This document shows, piece by piece, positions 18,550-27,202 of a DNA stretch of 50,510 nt. Numbering within the stretch: position 1 is the first letter of the stretch; each line of letters opens with the position of its first letter. The translations under genes were made by a program, and so were the position numbers. Below the pieces are notes generated by a model, which did no database searches, had not been told where the DNA came from, and saw only the letters and a program-made list of their open reading frames with translations. The stretch comes from Microbispora triticiradicis. GTDB taxonomy: Bacteria; Actinomycetota; Actinomycetes; Streptosporangiales; Streptosporangiaceae. The DNA lies in NCBI GenBank assembly GCA_003260025.2, contig QFZU02000035.1:1-50510 (forward strand), written 5' to 3'.

Positions 18550-19782
18550 ATGAGGGCCGGGAGCCCACAGGGTCCGCCGACACCGAGGGGCGGCCGGACC
18601 CAGGAGGAGATCCGCCGCAGCAACCTCGGCGCCCTGCTGCGGCACGTCCACCTGAACGGCCCGGTCTCCCGCTCCGCGCTCGCCGGCCGGATGGGCCTGA
18701 ACCGCAGCACGATCATGGCGCTGACCGCCGAGCTCACCGCCGCGGGCCTGGTCCGCGAGGAGCTGCCCGCCGACACCCGCCGGGCGGGCCGGCCGTCGCT
18801 CGTGGTCCGGCCCGAGTCGGGCCGGGTGTACGTCCTGGCCTTCGACGTGCGGGTGGACCGGCTGGTCGCCGCCAGGGTGGGGCTCGGCGGCGTCATCCTC
18901 GACCGCAGGGAGGCGGTCAGGCGGCGACAGGCCGACGCCGATCTCGACGACGTCGTCGGCGTGCTGGCGGAGTTCGGCCGGGAACTGCGGCGCGAGGCCG
19001 ATCCGGGCTCGGTGTGCGCCGGTGTCGGCGCGGCCTACTGCGGCATGATCCGGCCCGCCGACGGCACGGTCCGGTACGGGCCCTACATGGGCTGGGTCGA
19101 CCAGGCGTTCGGCGACGAGCTCGCGGCCGGGCTCGGGCTGCCGGTCGCGGTGGGCAACGAGGCCCATCTGGGCGCGCTGGCCGAGCACGAGCGCGGGGCC
19201 GGCGTGGGCTTCGACAACCTCGTCTACCTACACGGCGACGTCGGAGTGGGCGGCGGGATCATCGTCGGCGGCAGGCTGCTCGGCGGCGACGGCGGCTACG
19301 GCTGCGAGCTGGGGCACATGGTGGTCAACCCGTACGACGGGCGGCCCTGCATGTGCGGCTCGCGCGGCTGCCTGGAGGCGGAGGTCGGCGAGCACGCCCT
19401 GATCGACGCCGCCGGCCGGTCCGGCGAGCTCACCGGACGCGAGGGGGTGCGGGCCGTGGTGGCGGCGGCCGGGCGCGGCGACGAGGCGGCCGCGGAGGCG
19501 CTGGAACGGATCGGCGACTGGCTGGGCATCGGGGTGGCCAACCTGATCAACCTCTTCAACCCCGGCCTGGTGATCTTCGGGGGCATGCTCCGGGACGTCT
19601 ACCCCGGCTCGGCGGAGCACGTCCGCCGCCGGGTGGAGGCCAACGTGCTGCTCATCTCGCGGGAGCGGGTGCGGCTGCGCGTCTCGGCGCTCGGGGACGA
19701 CGCGACGCTGATCGGCGCCGCCGAGCTGGCGTTCTCCTCCCTCATGACCAGTCCGCTGGAGGCGCTCGCCCACCTGCGATGA
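18550..19782 (+). CDS. ROK-family transcriptional regulator
   Basis: N-terminal winged HTH (about residues 20-80: EEIRRSNLGALLRHVHLNGPVSRSALAGRMGLNRSTIMAL) followed by the sugar-kinase-like ROK domain. The ROK zinc signature CMCGSRGCLE and the ELGHM motif are intact, and a GGGIIVGG phosphate-loop segment is present. Such proteins usually repress sugar uptake or catabolism genes and respond to a sugar ligand. The catalytic-type Asp of ROK kinases is not evident, so it is probably a pure regulator. No upstream in-frame start exists because a TGA lies at 18499. Target genes are not apparent in the immediate neighbourhood. Confidence 0.9.
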   Translation: MRAGSPQGPPTPRGGRTQEEIRRSNLGALLRHVHLNGPVSRSALAGRMGLNRSTIMALTAELTAAGLVREELPADTRRAGRPSLVVRPESGRVYVLAFDVRVDRLVAARVGLGGVILDRREAVRRRQADADLDDVVGVLAEFGRELRREADPGSVCAGVGAAYCGMIRPADGTVRYGPYMGWVDQAFGDELAAGLGLPVAVGNEAHLGALAEHERGAGVGFDNLVYLHGDVGVGGGIIVGGRLLGGDGGYGCELGHMVVNPYDGRPCMCGSRGCLEAEVGEHALIDAAGRSGELTGREGVRAVVAAAGRGDEAAAEALERIGDWLGIGVANLINLFNPGLVIFGGMLRDVYPGSAEHVRRRVEANVLLISRERVRLRVSALGDDATLIGAAELAFSSLMTSPLEALAHLR

Positions 19783-19944
19783 CGCCGGGCCGGACACCAG
19801 GTGAGGCGGCGGACCCGGACCGGCACCGCGCCTGGTGAGGCCTCGGGGCACCCGCGCCTCCCGATCTCCTCCGTGTGCCGCGGAACGGCCCGAACAGGCG
19901 ATCGACGGCTTCGCGACCCGCACCCGCGCGCATGCCGGGTCGTC

Positions 19945-20826
19945 TCACTCCTCGGCGGACCGTGCGGCGTCGAGTGCTTCGCGTGCCTCGTCGGCGCGGA
20001 GACGGGCCGAGCGGGCGGCGCGTTCCGCGCCCGCCTCCTCGCGCCGGGCGGCGTCGAGCCGGTGGGAGGCGGCCTCCAGCTTGTCCTTGGCCCTGGCGAG
20101 CTTCGCCGTCAGCGTCTCCACCTTCTCCGCACGCCGTCCGTGCTCGCGCGCGGCGTCGGCGTGCTCGGCCGCCCGGTCGGCGCGGCTCCGCTCCGCCTCG
20201 GCCGCCGCCTGCTCGGCCTCGGCGAGCGCGCGTTCGAGGTCCTTGACCCGTCGCTCGCGTTCCGCCTCCCCGCGCCGCCGTTCCGCCTCCAGAGGCTTCC
20301 TCTCCGCCTCCCGGCTCTCGCCCGCGCGGCCGGCCCTCCCGGCCGGGCGTACGGGGGCCGGGGTGAAGCCGCTGTAGCTGAGGGGGCGGGTCAGCCTGCC
20401 CCGGCGCACCTGCTCGGCCGCGTCCTCGTCCACCACGGCGGCGTCGAGGGTCTGCTCGATCTCCAAATCGGCCGCCGGGGCCAGCGGATGCCCGGCCGCC
20501 TCGGCGTTCTCCCGTACGGACCGGACGGTGCGGGCGATGAGCGGGCTGCGTTCGCGGCCCGCCTCCGCGAGCGCCTCGGCGTCCTGGGTGCGCCACGCCT
20601 CGCGCAGCCGCCGCCCCAGGTCGAGCAGCGGATCGAGCAGCCCCTCCCGCCGGGCTGCCTGGTTGACCGCCCAGGCGACGACGGCCGGCCTGCGCAGCGC
20701 CTTGATCTGCTTGGCCAGCGCGGCGTCACCGGCGGCCTTCGTCTCCTTCGCCAGGGCGTCCCGGGCCGTGGTGAACTCCCCAGGCACCATGCCGTAGAGC
20801 CGGTCCGCCGCCTCGTCGAGGTCCAC
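19945..20826 (-). CDS. Conserved actinobacterial coiled-coil protein, function unknown
   Basis: 293 aa. The N-terminal part (LYGMVPGEFTTARDALAKETKAAGDAALAKQIKALRRPAVVAWAVNQ) is a pattern I recognise from uncharacterised actinobacterial proteins. The region from about residue 170 on is almost continuous charged coiled coil rich in Ala, Glu and Arg. No TM segment or signal. Starts at GTG 20826 with AGAGGTGG upstream. It stands alone between the ROK regulator and the secreted lactonase. The function cannot be guessed from sequence beyond protein-protein interaction. Confidence 0.8.
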   Translation of the reverse strand: MDLDEAADRLYGMVPGEFTTARDALAKETKAAGDAALAKQIKALRRPAVVAWAVNQAARREGLLDPLLDLGRRLREAWRTQDAEALAEAGRERSPLIARTVRSVRENAEAAGHPLAPAADLEIEQTLDAAVVDEDAAEQVRRGRLTRPLSYSGFTPAPVRPAGRAGRAGESREAERKPLEAERRRGEAERERRVKDLERALAEAEQAAAEAERSRADRAAEHADAAREHGRRAEKVETLTAKLARAKDKLEAASHRLDAARREEAGAERAARSARLRADEAREALDAARSAEE

Positions 20827-20919
20827 AGACCACCTCTACCTCAGTTTTCCCCGGCGTTCAAAGGTGTCGCCTCGGGTGTGAGGCGCCCGGCCGGGGCCGG
20901 ACGCCTCGCACCGGGACTG

Positions 20920-22419
20920 TCAGTACGGCCAGCCGGGGACGTTCAGCCGGACGCGGTAGAGGCCGAAGTTGCCGGTGTTCCCGCCGCGGGAGGGCGTGCC
21001 CGAGGTGATGTACAGCGTCTGGCCGTCGGGGCCGCCGAAGGCGACGTTGGTGGTGTTCTGCCCGGCGGAGATGGTGCCGAGCTGCACGCCGGACGGCGCG
21101 TACACGTGGACCTTGCCGTCGTTGAAGGAGGCCTGGTACAGGTTGCCGGCGCAGTCGATGGTCACGCCGTCCGAACCGTTCAGGGACGCGAAGTCGGAGC
21201 GGGTGCCGACGCTGCCGTCGGAGTTGACGGGCCACTTGTAGATCCGGCCCGTGCCGTTGCCGCCGACGTAGAGCGTCTTGCCGTCAGGGGAGAGCGCGAC
21301 GCCGTTCGGCTCCCGGATGGTGTCGTCGATCAGCGTGACGACGTTGTTCTTCACCCGGAACACGCCGGTGCGGCCGGACATCTGGTCGGCCCGGTTGGCG
21401 CGCTGGAAGTCGGGGTCGGTGAAGTAGACGGTGCCGTCCGGGCCGACGGTGAGGTCGTTGGGCGAGTTGAAGGCGCGGCCCTGGTAGGAGGAGGCGACCA
21501 CCCCGCGCGTCCGGTCGGGCAGGTGGAAGGAGGAGACGCTGCGCTGGTCGTGGGTCGCGGCCAGCAGGGTGCCGCCGTCCCGGGTGAGGGCGAGGCCGTT
21601 GCTGCCGGAGTTGGGAATGAAGGTCTGGAAGGTGTTCGGCTCGGTGAACCGCAGCACGTCCGAGGGCTGGACGTTCTCCGACCCGGTGCCGTCACGCATG
21701 AGCGACAGCAGCAGGGTCTGGGTGGCGGAGTCCCAGACCGGGCCTTCCAGGAAGTTGAACCCGTCCCGGATCTTGGTGGCGGTCACCGACGACGACGGCA
21801 GCGGGTTGGGGTAGGTCGCGCCCGGCGTGCACGGTCCGACGCCGGGGCGCGGCGTGCCCGTGGGGGTGACGCTCGGCGTCGGCGAAGGCGTCGGGGTCGG
21901 CGAAGGCGTCGGGGTCGGTGAAGGCGTAGGGGTGGCCGAGGGCGTGACGGTGGGCGTGATCGTGGGCGTGACCGTCGGCGTGGGGGTCGGGCTGAGGGTC
22001 ACGGGCCCGCTGCACATGACGCCGTTGAGCCAGAAGGTGTTGGGTATCGGGTTGCCGCCGGTGATGCTCGCGGTGAACCCCATCCCGCTGGCAGTGCCGT
22101 TCGTGGCGATGGAGCCGTTGTACGACAGGCTGGTGGCGGCCACGCGCGTGCCGGACTGCGTCCAGGTGGCGTTCCAGCCGGACGCGATCTTCTGGCCGGA
22201 GTCGGGGAAGTCGAACTCCAGCTTCCAGCTGCTGACCGGGTCGCCGAGGTTGGTGATGGCCACGTCGCCCTGGAAACCGCCGCCCCACTGGCTGACGATC
22301 TTGTAGGTCACCTTGCATCCGGCGGCGGCCGCGGCCGGCGTCGTCACCGTCGCGACTCCACCGGCGACGAGCGCGGCGGCCAGCCCGGTGGCCGCGACGG
22401 TGGCGAGACTTCGTCTCAT
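20920..22419 (-). CDS. Secreted CBM2 cellulose-binding module fused to SMP-30/gluconolactonase-like domain
   Basis: 499 aa. Sec signal peptide (about 1-33, ending AAAAAG). A family 2 carbohydrate-binding module follows (about 35-137) with the disulfide pair C35/C136 and exposed aromatics W45, W65, W82 and W86. Next come a Pro/Thr/Ser linker (about 142-195) and an SMP-30-type six-bladed propeller (about 205-495). Candidate metal/catalytic residues of the SMP-30 family lie in FLEGPVWD, SPNDL, REPNGVA and SDGVTID. The likely activity is hydrolysis of an aldonolactone on plant polysaccharide surfaces, for example lactones made by oxidative cellulose-degrading enzymes. AAAGGA lies before the ATG. 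No cellulase neighbour is in the window. Confidence 0.88.
   Translation of the reverse strand: MRRSLATVAATGLAAALVAGGVATVTTPAAAAAGCKVTYKIVSQWGGGFQGDVAITNLGDPVSSWKLEFDFPDSGQKIASGWNATWTQSGTRVAATSLSYNGSIATNGTASGMGFTASITGGNPIPNTFWLNGVMCSGPVTLSPTPTPTVTPTITPTVTPSATPTPSPTPTPSPTPTPSPTPSVTPTGTPRPGVGPCTPGATYPNPLPSSSVTATKIRDGFNFLEGPVWDSATQTLLLSLMRDGTGSENVQPSDVLRFTEPNTFQTFIPNSGSNGLALTRDGGTLLAATHDQRSVSSFHLPDRTRGVVASSYQGRAFNSPNDLTVGPDGTVYFTDPDFQRANRADQMSGRTGVFRVKNNVVTLIDDTIREPNGVALSPDGKTLYVGGNGTGRIYKWPVNSDGSVGTRSDFASLNGSDGVTIDCAGNLYQASFNDGKVHVYAPSGVQLGTISAGQNTTNVAFGGPDGQTLYITSGTPSRGGNTGNFGLYRVRLNVPGWPY
21878..21931 (-). repeat. 18-bp tandem repeat encoding the PT/SP linker
   Basis: Three head-to-tail 18-bp units (21878-21895, 21896-21913, 21914-21931); the first two are identical and the third has two changes. 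They encode the SPTPTP-like linker between CBM2 and lactonase domains, so repeat-number change would alter linker length without breaking the frame. Confidence 0.85.
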
Positions 22420-22843
22420 AGGGAAGTCCTTTCGGGAACGGCGACGGGCGGCTGCCGCCCGCGTGTCAGAGTGCCGTCCCGAAATTAAGCGACTGAGCAG
22501 ACGGTCGCGATCGGCCGCCCGGTGCGGCGTTCGCCCTGTGAGACGAGGTGTGGTTGTCTTTGTCGCGGCGGCCGGTCACGCGCGGCGCCGGCGGCCCCCT
22601 CAGCCTGCGCGAACGCGACCGCCTTCGCACCCGGCGAGCCGATCGGCGGCCGGAAGGCGCCCAGGCCACGGCGCTGAAACGTTCAGCCCGCGCCGAGCGC
22701 GCCGGGACGTGCGCCAGTGTGACCCGAGCGGTCCGGCGCGGTGCCCGGAAGCGGCTGACCCTCCACACGGCCGGCGGCGGCGGCGACCGTCCTGGTCCGG
22801 TGCCCTGAGCAACACCGGACCAGGAGGACCACCCGTGAGGACG
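22420..22843. other. Intergenic region between secreted lactonase and ACT-GNAT genes
   Basis: 424 bp without a supportable gene; short open frames on both strands have no ribosome site or recognisable protein. It holds the 5' untranslated region and promoter of the lactonase gene, including a CGGGCGGC/GCCGCCCG palindrome at 22445-22461, a TAATTT -10-like element on the minus strand near 22490, and the hairpin at 22790-22825. Confidence 0.6.
22790..22825 (-). terminator. Strong hairpin after the ACT-GNAT gene
   Basis: A perfect 13-bp stem (22790-22802 with 22813-22825) with a 10-nt loop starts 18 bp after the ACT-GNAT stop on the minus strand. There is no T-run, as is usual for actinomycete terminators. 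Probable terminator separating this gene from the lactonase promoter. Confidence 0.55.
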
Positions 22844-23908
22844 TCAGCTCGGGGATGCCGCCGCCATCACGCCGACGGCGATCCGCCCCTCCATCACACC
22901 GGGGTCCTCGGTGTGGGTGAGCGACGCGCCGAGGGAGCTCAGCAGTCTGCGCAGGCGCATGTTGTCGAAGAGCAGGGTGACCCGCACCTCGGCGAAGCCG
23001 AGGTCCCGCGCCTGGGTGAGGAGCATGCGGGCGAGCGTGCCGCCGAGGCCTCTCCCCTGCCAGCGGTCCTCCACCAGCAGCGCGATCTCCGCGATGCCCG
23101 GGTCCGCGGTGAACAGCAGGCTGGCGAGGGCCACCACCTGCCCGTCGTGACCGGCGACGAGCGACTGCCCGCGGGCGCGGTCGCACAGCCGGTCGAGCAT
23201 GCGCGGCGGCAGGTTGGGGTTGGAGGTGAAGTAGCGGAACCTGCGCGTCTCGGGCGAGCAGCGTTCGTGCAGGTCGCGCAGCGCCTCGCGGTACAACGGG
23301 GTCAACGGCTTGACCTGCACCTCCGCGCCGTCGGCGAGCCGCACCGGCCCCTCGGCCGCGGACGGCTCGGCCGGCGGCTGCGCCAGCCTCACCATCGCGG
23401 CGGCGCGGGCCGCCTCCGTCAGGGTGAACGGGAGCCCGGCGCGGCGCAGCCGGATCGACCGGCGCGGCGCCACGGGCACCACCAGCAGCGTGGGGTCGGG
23501 AAGCTCCGGCGTCTCCCCCTCGTTCCGGTCGCCGGGACGCGCCGCGGCCGCGCCGTACACCCAGCGGGCGTCGTCGGCGCGCAGCAGCTCGCCCAGGATC
23601 TCCGGCAGGCGCCAGGGCGCCGACCGCAGCCGGGCGGCGAGCAGCAGCGTACGGGTCGGCTCGTCGGTCAGTTCGTGCGCGGTGGCGGGCACGATCCGCA
23701 CGCGCCGCCCACCGGCCGCCTCCAGCGCCTCGCGTACGGCCTCGGGGGACGCGGGGATCTCCGTGACGAACTCGTCGACCGTGCCGTCCGTGTCGGGCTG
23801 CACCGAGAGACCGAGTATGTTGCCGCCCCTGTCGGCCAGGGCCGACGTCAGCGACGCCAGCCGTCCCGGCCGCTCGTCCACGGTCGTACGGATCCGGAAG
23901 AACCCCAT
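22844..23908 (-). CDS. ACT-domain GNAT acetyltransferase
   Basis: 354 aa. The N-terminal ACT domain (about 1-75: FFRIRTTVDERPGRLASLTSALADRGGNIL) is the amino-acid-binding fold. The C-terminal GNAT domain (about 200-350) has the acetyl-CoA motif EDRWQGRGLGGTLARML and the preceding IAEIALLV strand, plus TSNPNLPPRML. A similar ACT-GNAT combination was described in actinobacterial amino-acid-controlled protein lysine acetyltransferases (AAPatA type). The same role is plausible but inferred. The middle segment (about 80-195) is less conserved. ATG at 23908; divergent from the FAD oxidoreductase. Confidence 0.82.
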   Translation of the reverse strand: MGFFRIRTTVDERPGRLASLTSALADRGGNILGLSVQPDTDGTVDEFVTEIPASPEAVREALEAAGGRRVRIVPATAHELTDEPTRTLLLAARLRSAPWRLPEILGELLRADDARWVYGAAAARPGDRNEGETPELPDPTLLVVPVAPRRSIRLRRAGLPFTLTEAARAAAMVRLAQPPAEPSAAEGPVRLADGAEVQVKPLTPLYREALRDLHERCSPETRRFRYFTSNPNLPPRMLDRLCDRARGQSLVAGHDGQVVALASLLFTADPGIAEIALLVEDRWQGRGLGGTLARMLLTQARDLGFAEVRVTLLFDNMRLRRLLSSLGASLTHTEDPGVMEGRIAVGVMAAASPS

Positions 23909-24103
23909 CGGTGCCGCTCCCTCCGTTGCGCTGACCCTCAGCCTGCCGGAGAGCTGTTACACGCTTGCTACACGGCGGTGAGCCGATCGTTTCCTTTTGG
24001 TATGGCACGTTACGACCATGGTTATCCGCATGACTCCTCCGGATCTGCCACGACATCCGTTGCCGAATGGCGACAAGGGAACGGATATAGCAGGATGTCC
24101 TGC

Positions 24104-25501
24104 ATGAGCGCTCCCCTGTCCCCTGAGTTCGTCAACGGTGAGGTGTCCTTCTGGTACCGGTCGTCCGGGGTCCCGGCGCCCGGCGAGCGCCTGGACGGCA
24201 ACACGCGGGCCGACGTGGCCGTGGTCGGCGCGGGCTACACCGGCCTGTGGACCGCCTACTACCTGAAGAAGGCCGACCCCTCGCTGCGAATCGTCGTGCT
24301 GGAGAAGGAGTTCGCCGGTTTCGGGGCCTCGGGACGCAACGGGGGCTGGCTGACCGGCGCGCTGGCCGGCTCTCCCGAGCGTTACGCGAAGACCCACGGC
24401 GCGGACGGCGCCCGGCGGCTGCAACGGGCGATGTTCGAGGCGATCGACGAGGTGATCCGGGTCGCCGGCGAGGAGGGCATCGACGCCGACATCGTCAAGG
24501 GCGGCCTGCTCACCGTCGCGCGCGGCCCGGCGCAGGCGCTGCGGCTGCGCGAGGAACTGGCCGGCCAGCGCGAGTGGGGCTGGGGTCCCGAGGACGTCCG
24601 GCTGCTGTCCGGCGACGAGATGAACGACCGGCTCAGGGTCGCGGACGCGCTCGCCGCGACCTGGACCCCCCACTGCGCCCGGATCCAGCCCGCCAAGCTC
24701 GCCCGCGGACTGGCCGCGGCCGTACGGAACCTCGGCGTGGACGTCTACGAGGGAACCCCGGTGACCGCCATCGCGCCGGGCCGGGCGGTCACCCCGTACG
24801 GCACCGTGTGGGCGGACCACGTGCTGCGCTGCACCGAGGGGTTCACCGCCGGCATCGACGGCCACCACCGCGACTGGCTGCCGATGAACAGCTCCCTGAT
24901 CGTCACCGAGCCGCTGCCGGCGGAGGTCTGGGACGAGATCGGCTGGCAGGGCCGCGAACTGCTCGGCGACATGGCCCACTACTACATGTACGCCCAGCGG
25001 ACGGCCGACGACCGGATCGCCTTCGGCGGGCGGGGCAGGCCGTACCTCTACGGATCGCGGATCGACGAGCGCGGGCACACCCACGCCTGGACCGTGGACG
25101 CCCTGTGGGACCTGCTGGTCGCGTTCTTCCCCGCCGTCGCCCGCTCGCGGGTGGCGCACGCCTGGTCGGGCGTGCTCGGCGTGCCGCGCGACTGGTGCTC
25201 GGCCGTCCACCTGGACCCGGCGACCGGCCTCGGCTGGGCCGGCGGCTACACGGGCCATGGCGTGACCACCACCAACCTCGCCGGGCGCACGCTGCGCGAC
25301 CTCGTGCTGCGCCGCGACACCGGCCTGACCCGGATGCCGTGGGTGGACCGGCGGGTGCGCGCCTGGGAGCCCGAGCCGCTGCGCTGGCTCGGCGTCCACT
25401 CGATGTACCGTCTCTACCGGCTCGCCGACGCCCGCGAGAGCGGGGGCATGACCAGGACGTCCGTGCTGGCCCGGATCGCCGACAGGATCACCGGCCACTG
25501 A
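24104..25501 (+). CDS. FAD-dependent amine/amino-acid oxidoreductase (DAO family)
   Basis: DAO-fold flavoenzyme of about 465 aa. The N-terminal Rossmann motif ADVAVVGAGYTGLWTAYYL is followed by VVLEKEFAGFGASGRNGGWL and a C-terminal FAD-contact block GWAGGYTGHGVTTTNLAGR. It resembles the PuuB/gamma-glutamylputrescine oxidase-like group; the substrate is unknown. The frame is open far upstream. ATG 24104 is preferred because AGGA lies 8 nt before it, while ATG 24095 would add three residues. It is followed 43 bp later by a YtcJ-like amidohydrolase, suggesting a two-step catabolic pair. Confidence 0.87.
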   Translation: MSAPLSPEFVNGEVSFWYRSSGVPAPGERLDGNTRADVAVVGAGYTGLWTAYYLKKADPSLRIVVLEKEFAGFGASGRNGGWLTGALAGSPERYAKTHGADGARRLQRAMFEAIDEVIRVAGEEGIDADIVKGGLLTVARGPAQALRLREELAGQREWGWGPEDVRLLSGDEMNDRLRVADALAATWTPHCARIQPAKLARGLAAAVRNLGVDVYEGTPVTAIAPGRAVTPYGTVWADHVLRCTEGFTAGIDGHHRDWLPMNSSLIVTEPLPAEVWDEIGWQGRELLGDMAHYYMYAQRTADDRIAFGGRGRPYLYGSRIDERGHTHAWTVDALWDLLVAFFPAVARSRVAHAWSGVLGVPRDWCSAVHLDPATGLGWAGGYTGHGVTTTNLAGRTLRDLVLRRDTGLTRMPWVDRRVRAWEPEPLRWLGVHSMYRLYRLADARESGGMTRTSVLARIADRITGH

Positions 25502-25544
25502 CGACGTTCCGCGTCTGTTCACCAGAAAGAAGGATTCGACACCC

Positions 25545-27149
25545 GTGAGTTCCACCCTCCTCTTCCGCGGCGGCCGCGCCTTCACCCCGGACGGCTTCGC
25601 CGAGGCGGTCCTCGTCCGCGACGGAGTCATCGCCGCCGTCGGCGCCGAGGCCGACCTCGTACGGCTGGCTCCGGACGCCGAGCCGGTCGACCTCGGCGGC
25701 GGCCTGCTGACGCCGGGGTTCACCGACGCCCACATCCACCCGGTGCAGGCCGGGCTGGAGCGGGCCAAGTGCGACCTGTCCGAGGTGTACGGCCTCGACG
25801 CCTACAAAGCCGAGATAGCCGCCTATGCCGCGAAAAATCCGGAGAAGGAGTGGATCGACGGCGGCGGCTGGGACATGGCCGCCTTCCCCGGCGGTCTCCC
25901 CCACCGGTCCCAGCTCGACTTCCTCGACCGGCCGGCGTACTTCGTCCAGCGCGACCACCACGCGGCGTGGGTCAACACGCGGGCCCTGGAGCTCGCCGGG
26001 ATCACCGGCGACACCCCCGACCCCGCCGACGGCCGCATCGAGCGCGACCACGACGGGACGCCGAGCGGCGTGCTGCACGAGGGCGCGATGGACCTCGTCG
26101 GCCTGCTGACCCCCCGCCCGACCCCGGCCGACGTCGACGCCGCCCTGATGGACGCGCAGGCCCACCTGTTCTCCCTCGGCATCACCGGCTGGCAGGACGC
26201 CATCGTCGGCTCGTACGCCGGGTCGGACGACCAGTTGCCCGCCTACCTGTCCGCGGCCTCCTCCGGGCGGCTCAGGGCGCGGGTGGTCGGCGCCCTGTGG
26301 TGGGACCGCACCCGCGGGGCCGAGCAGATTCCCGGCCTGGTCGCGCGGCGGGCCATGGCCGAGGGACTGGACCGGTTCCGGGCGACCTCCGTGAAGATCA
26401 TGCAGGACGGCATCCCGGAGAACTTCACCGCCGCCGTCATCGAGCCCTACTGCCGCTGCGGCGGAACCGGCCTTTCGTACGTCGACCCCGCCCTGCTCGG
26501 CGGGTACGTCAAGGAACTGGACGCCCAGGGCTTCCAGGTGCACTTCCACGCCATCGGCGAGCGGGCCGTACGCGAGGCACTCGACGCGCTGACCGGGACC
26601 GACCCCGGCAACCGCCACCACATCGCGCACGTGCAGATCATCACGCCGCAGGACGTGCCGCGCTTCGCCGAACTCGGTGTGACGGCCAACCTCCAGCCGC
26701 TCTGGGCGACCCACCACCTGCAGATGGACGAGCTGTGCATCCCCTACCTGGGCGAGGAGCGGGCGTCGTGGCAGTACCCCTTCGCCGACCTCGTACGGCA
26801 CGGCACCCGCCTCGCCGGGGGCTCCGACTGGCCCGTCTCCTCGGCCGACCCGCTGGCGGCGATGCACGTGGCGGTCAACCGGACCGAACCCGGCAGCTCG
26901 GTCCACGCGACGTACCCCACCGCGCAGACGCCGTTCCTGCCGGAACAGAGCCTCGACCTGAGGACGGTCATGACCGCCTACACCGAGGGATCGGCCTGGA
27001 TCAACCGCTCCCCCGCCGGTGTGATCGAGGCGGGCCGCCCGGCCGACCTCGTCGTCCTCGACCGCGACCCCTTCGCCCTCGACCGGAAGGACATCTGGAC
27101 TACCAAGGTCGTCATGACCTTCCTCGACGGCGAACAGGTGCACGGCTGA
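25545..27149 (+). CDS. YtcJ-like metal-dependent amidohydrolase
   Basis: Amidohydrolase_3 family, 534 aa. Metal-binding motif TDAHIHP in the TIM barrel, a VKIMQDGIPENFT block with the bridging lysine region, FHAIGERA and HHIAHVQI histidines, and the terminal GGSDWPVSSADP aspartate. The C-terminal AGRPADLVVLDRDPF segment closes the small beta domain. No signal peptide, so cytoplasmic. GTG start with GAAGGA upstream. The substrate is not predictable; pairing with the upstream flavoenzyme suggests degradation of an amine- or amide-containing compound. Confidence 0.9.
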   Translation: MSSTLLFRGGRAFTPDGFAEAVLVRDGVIAAVGAEADLVRLAPDAEPVDLGGGLLTPGFTDAHIHPVQAGLERAKCDLSEVYGLDAYKAEIAAYAAKNPEKEWIDGGGWDMAAFPGGLPHRSQLDFLDRPAYFVQRDHHAAWVNTRALELAGITGDTPDPADGRIERDHDGTPSGVLHEGAMDLVGLLTPRPTPADVDAALMDAQAHLFSLGITGWQDAIVGSYAGSDDQLPAYLSAASSGRLRARVVGALWWDRTRGAEQIPGLVARRAMAEGLDRFRATSVKIMQDGIPENFTAAVIEPYCRCGGTGLSYVDPALLGGYVKELDAQGFQVHFHAIGERAVREALDALTGTDPGNRHHIAHVQIITPQDVPRFAELGVTANLQPLWATHHLQMDELCIPYLGEERASWQYPFADLVRHGTRLAGGSDWPVSSADPLAAMHVAVNRTEPGSSVHATYPTAQTPFLPEQSLDLRTVMTAYTEGSAWINRSPAGVIEAGRPADLVVLDRDPFALDRKDIWTTKVVMTFLDGEQVHG

Positions 27150-27202
27150 GCTCACGCCCCCACGGGACGCGGCCGCCTGCTCCGTGAACCGGTACGACGT
27201 CG

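Noticed and set aside
21878-21931. CRISPR-like short repeats
   Set aside because: Head-to-tail with no spacers and inside a coding linker.
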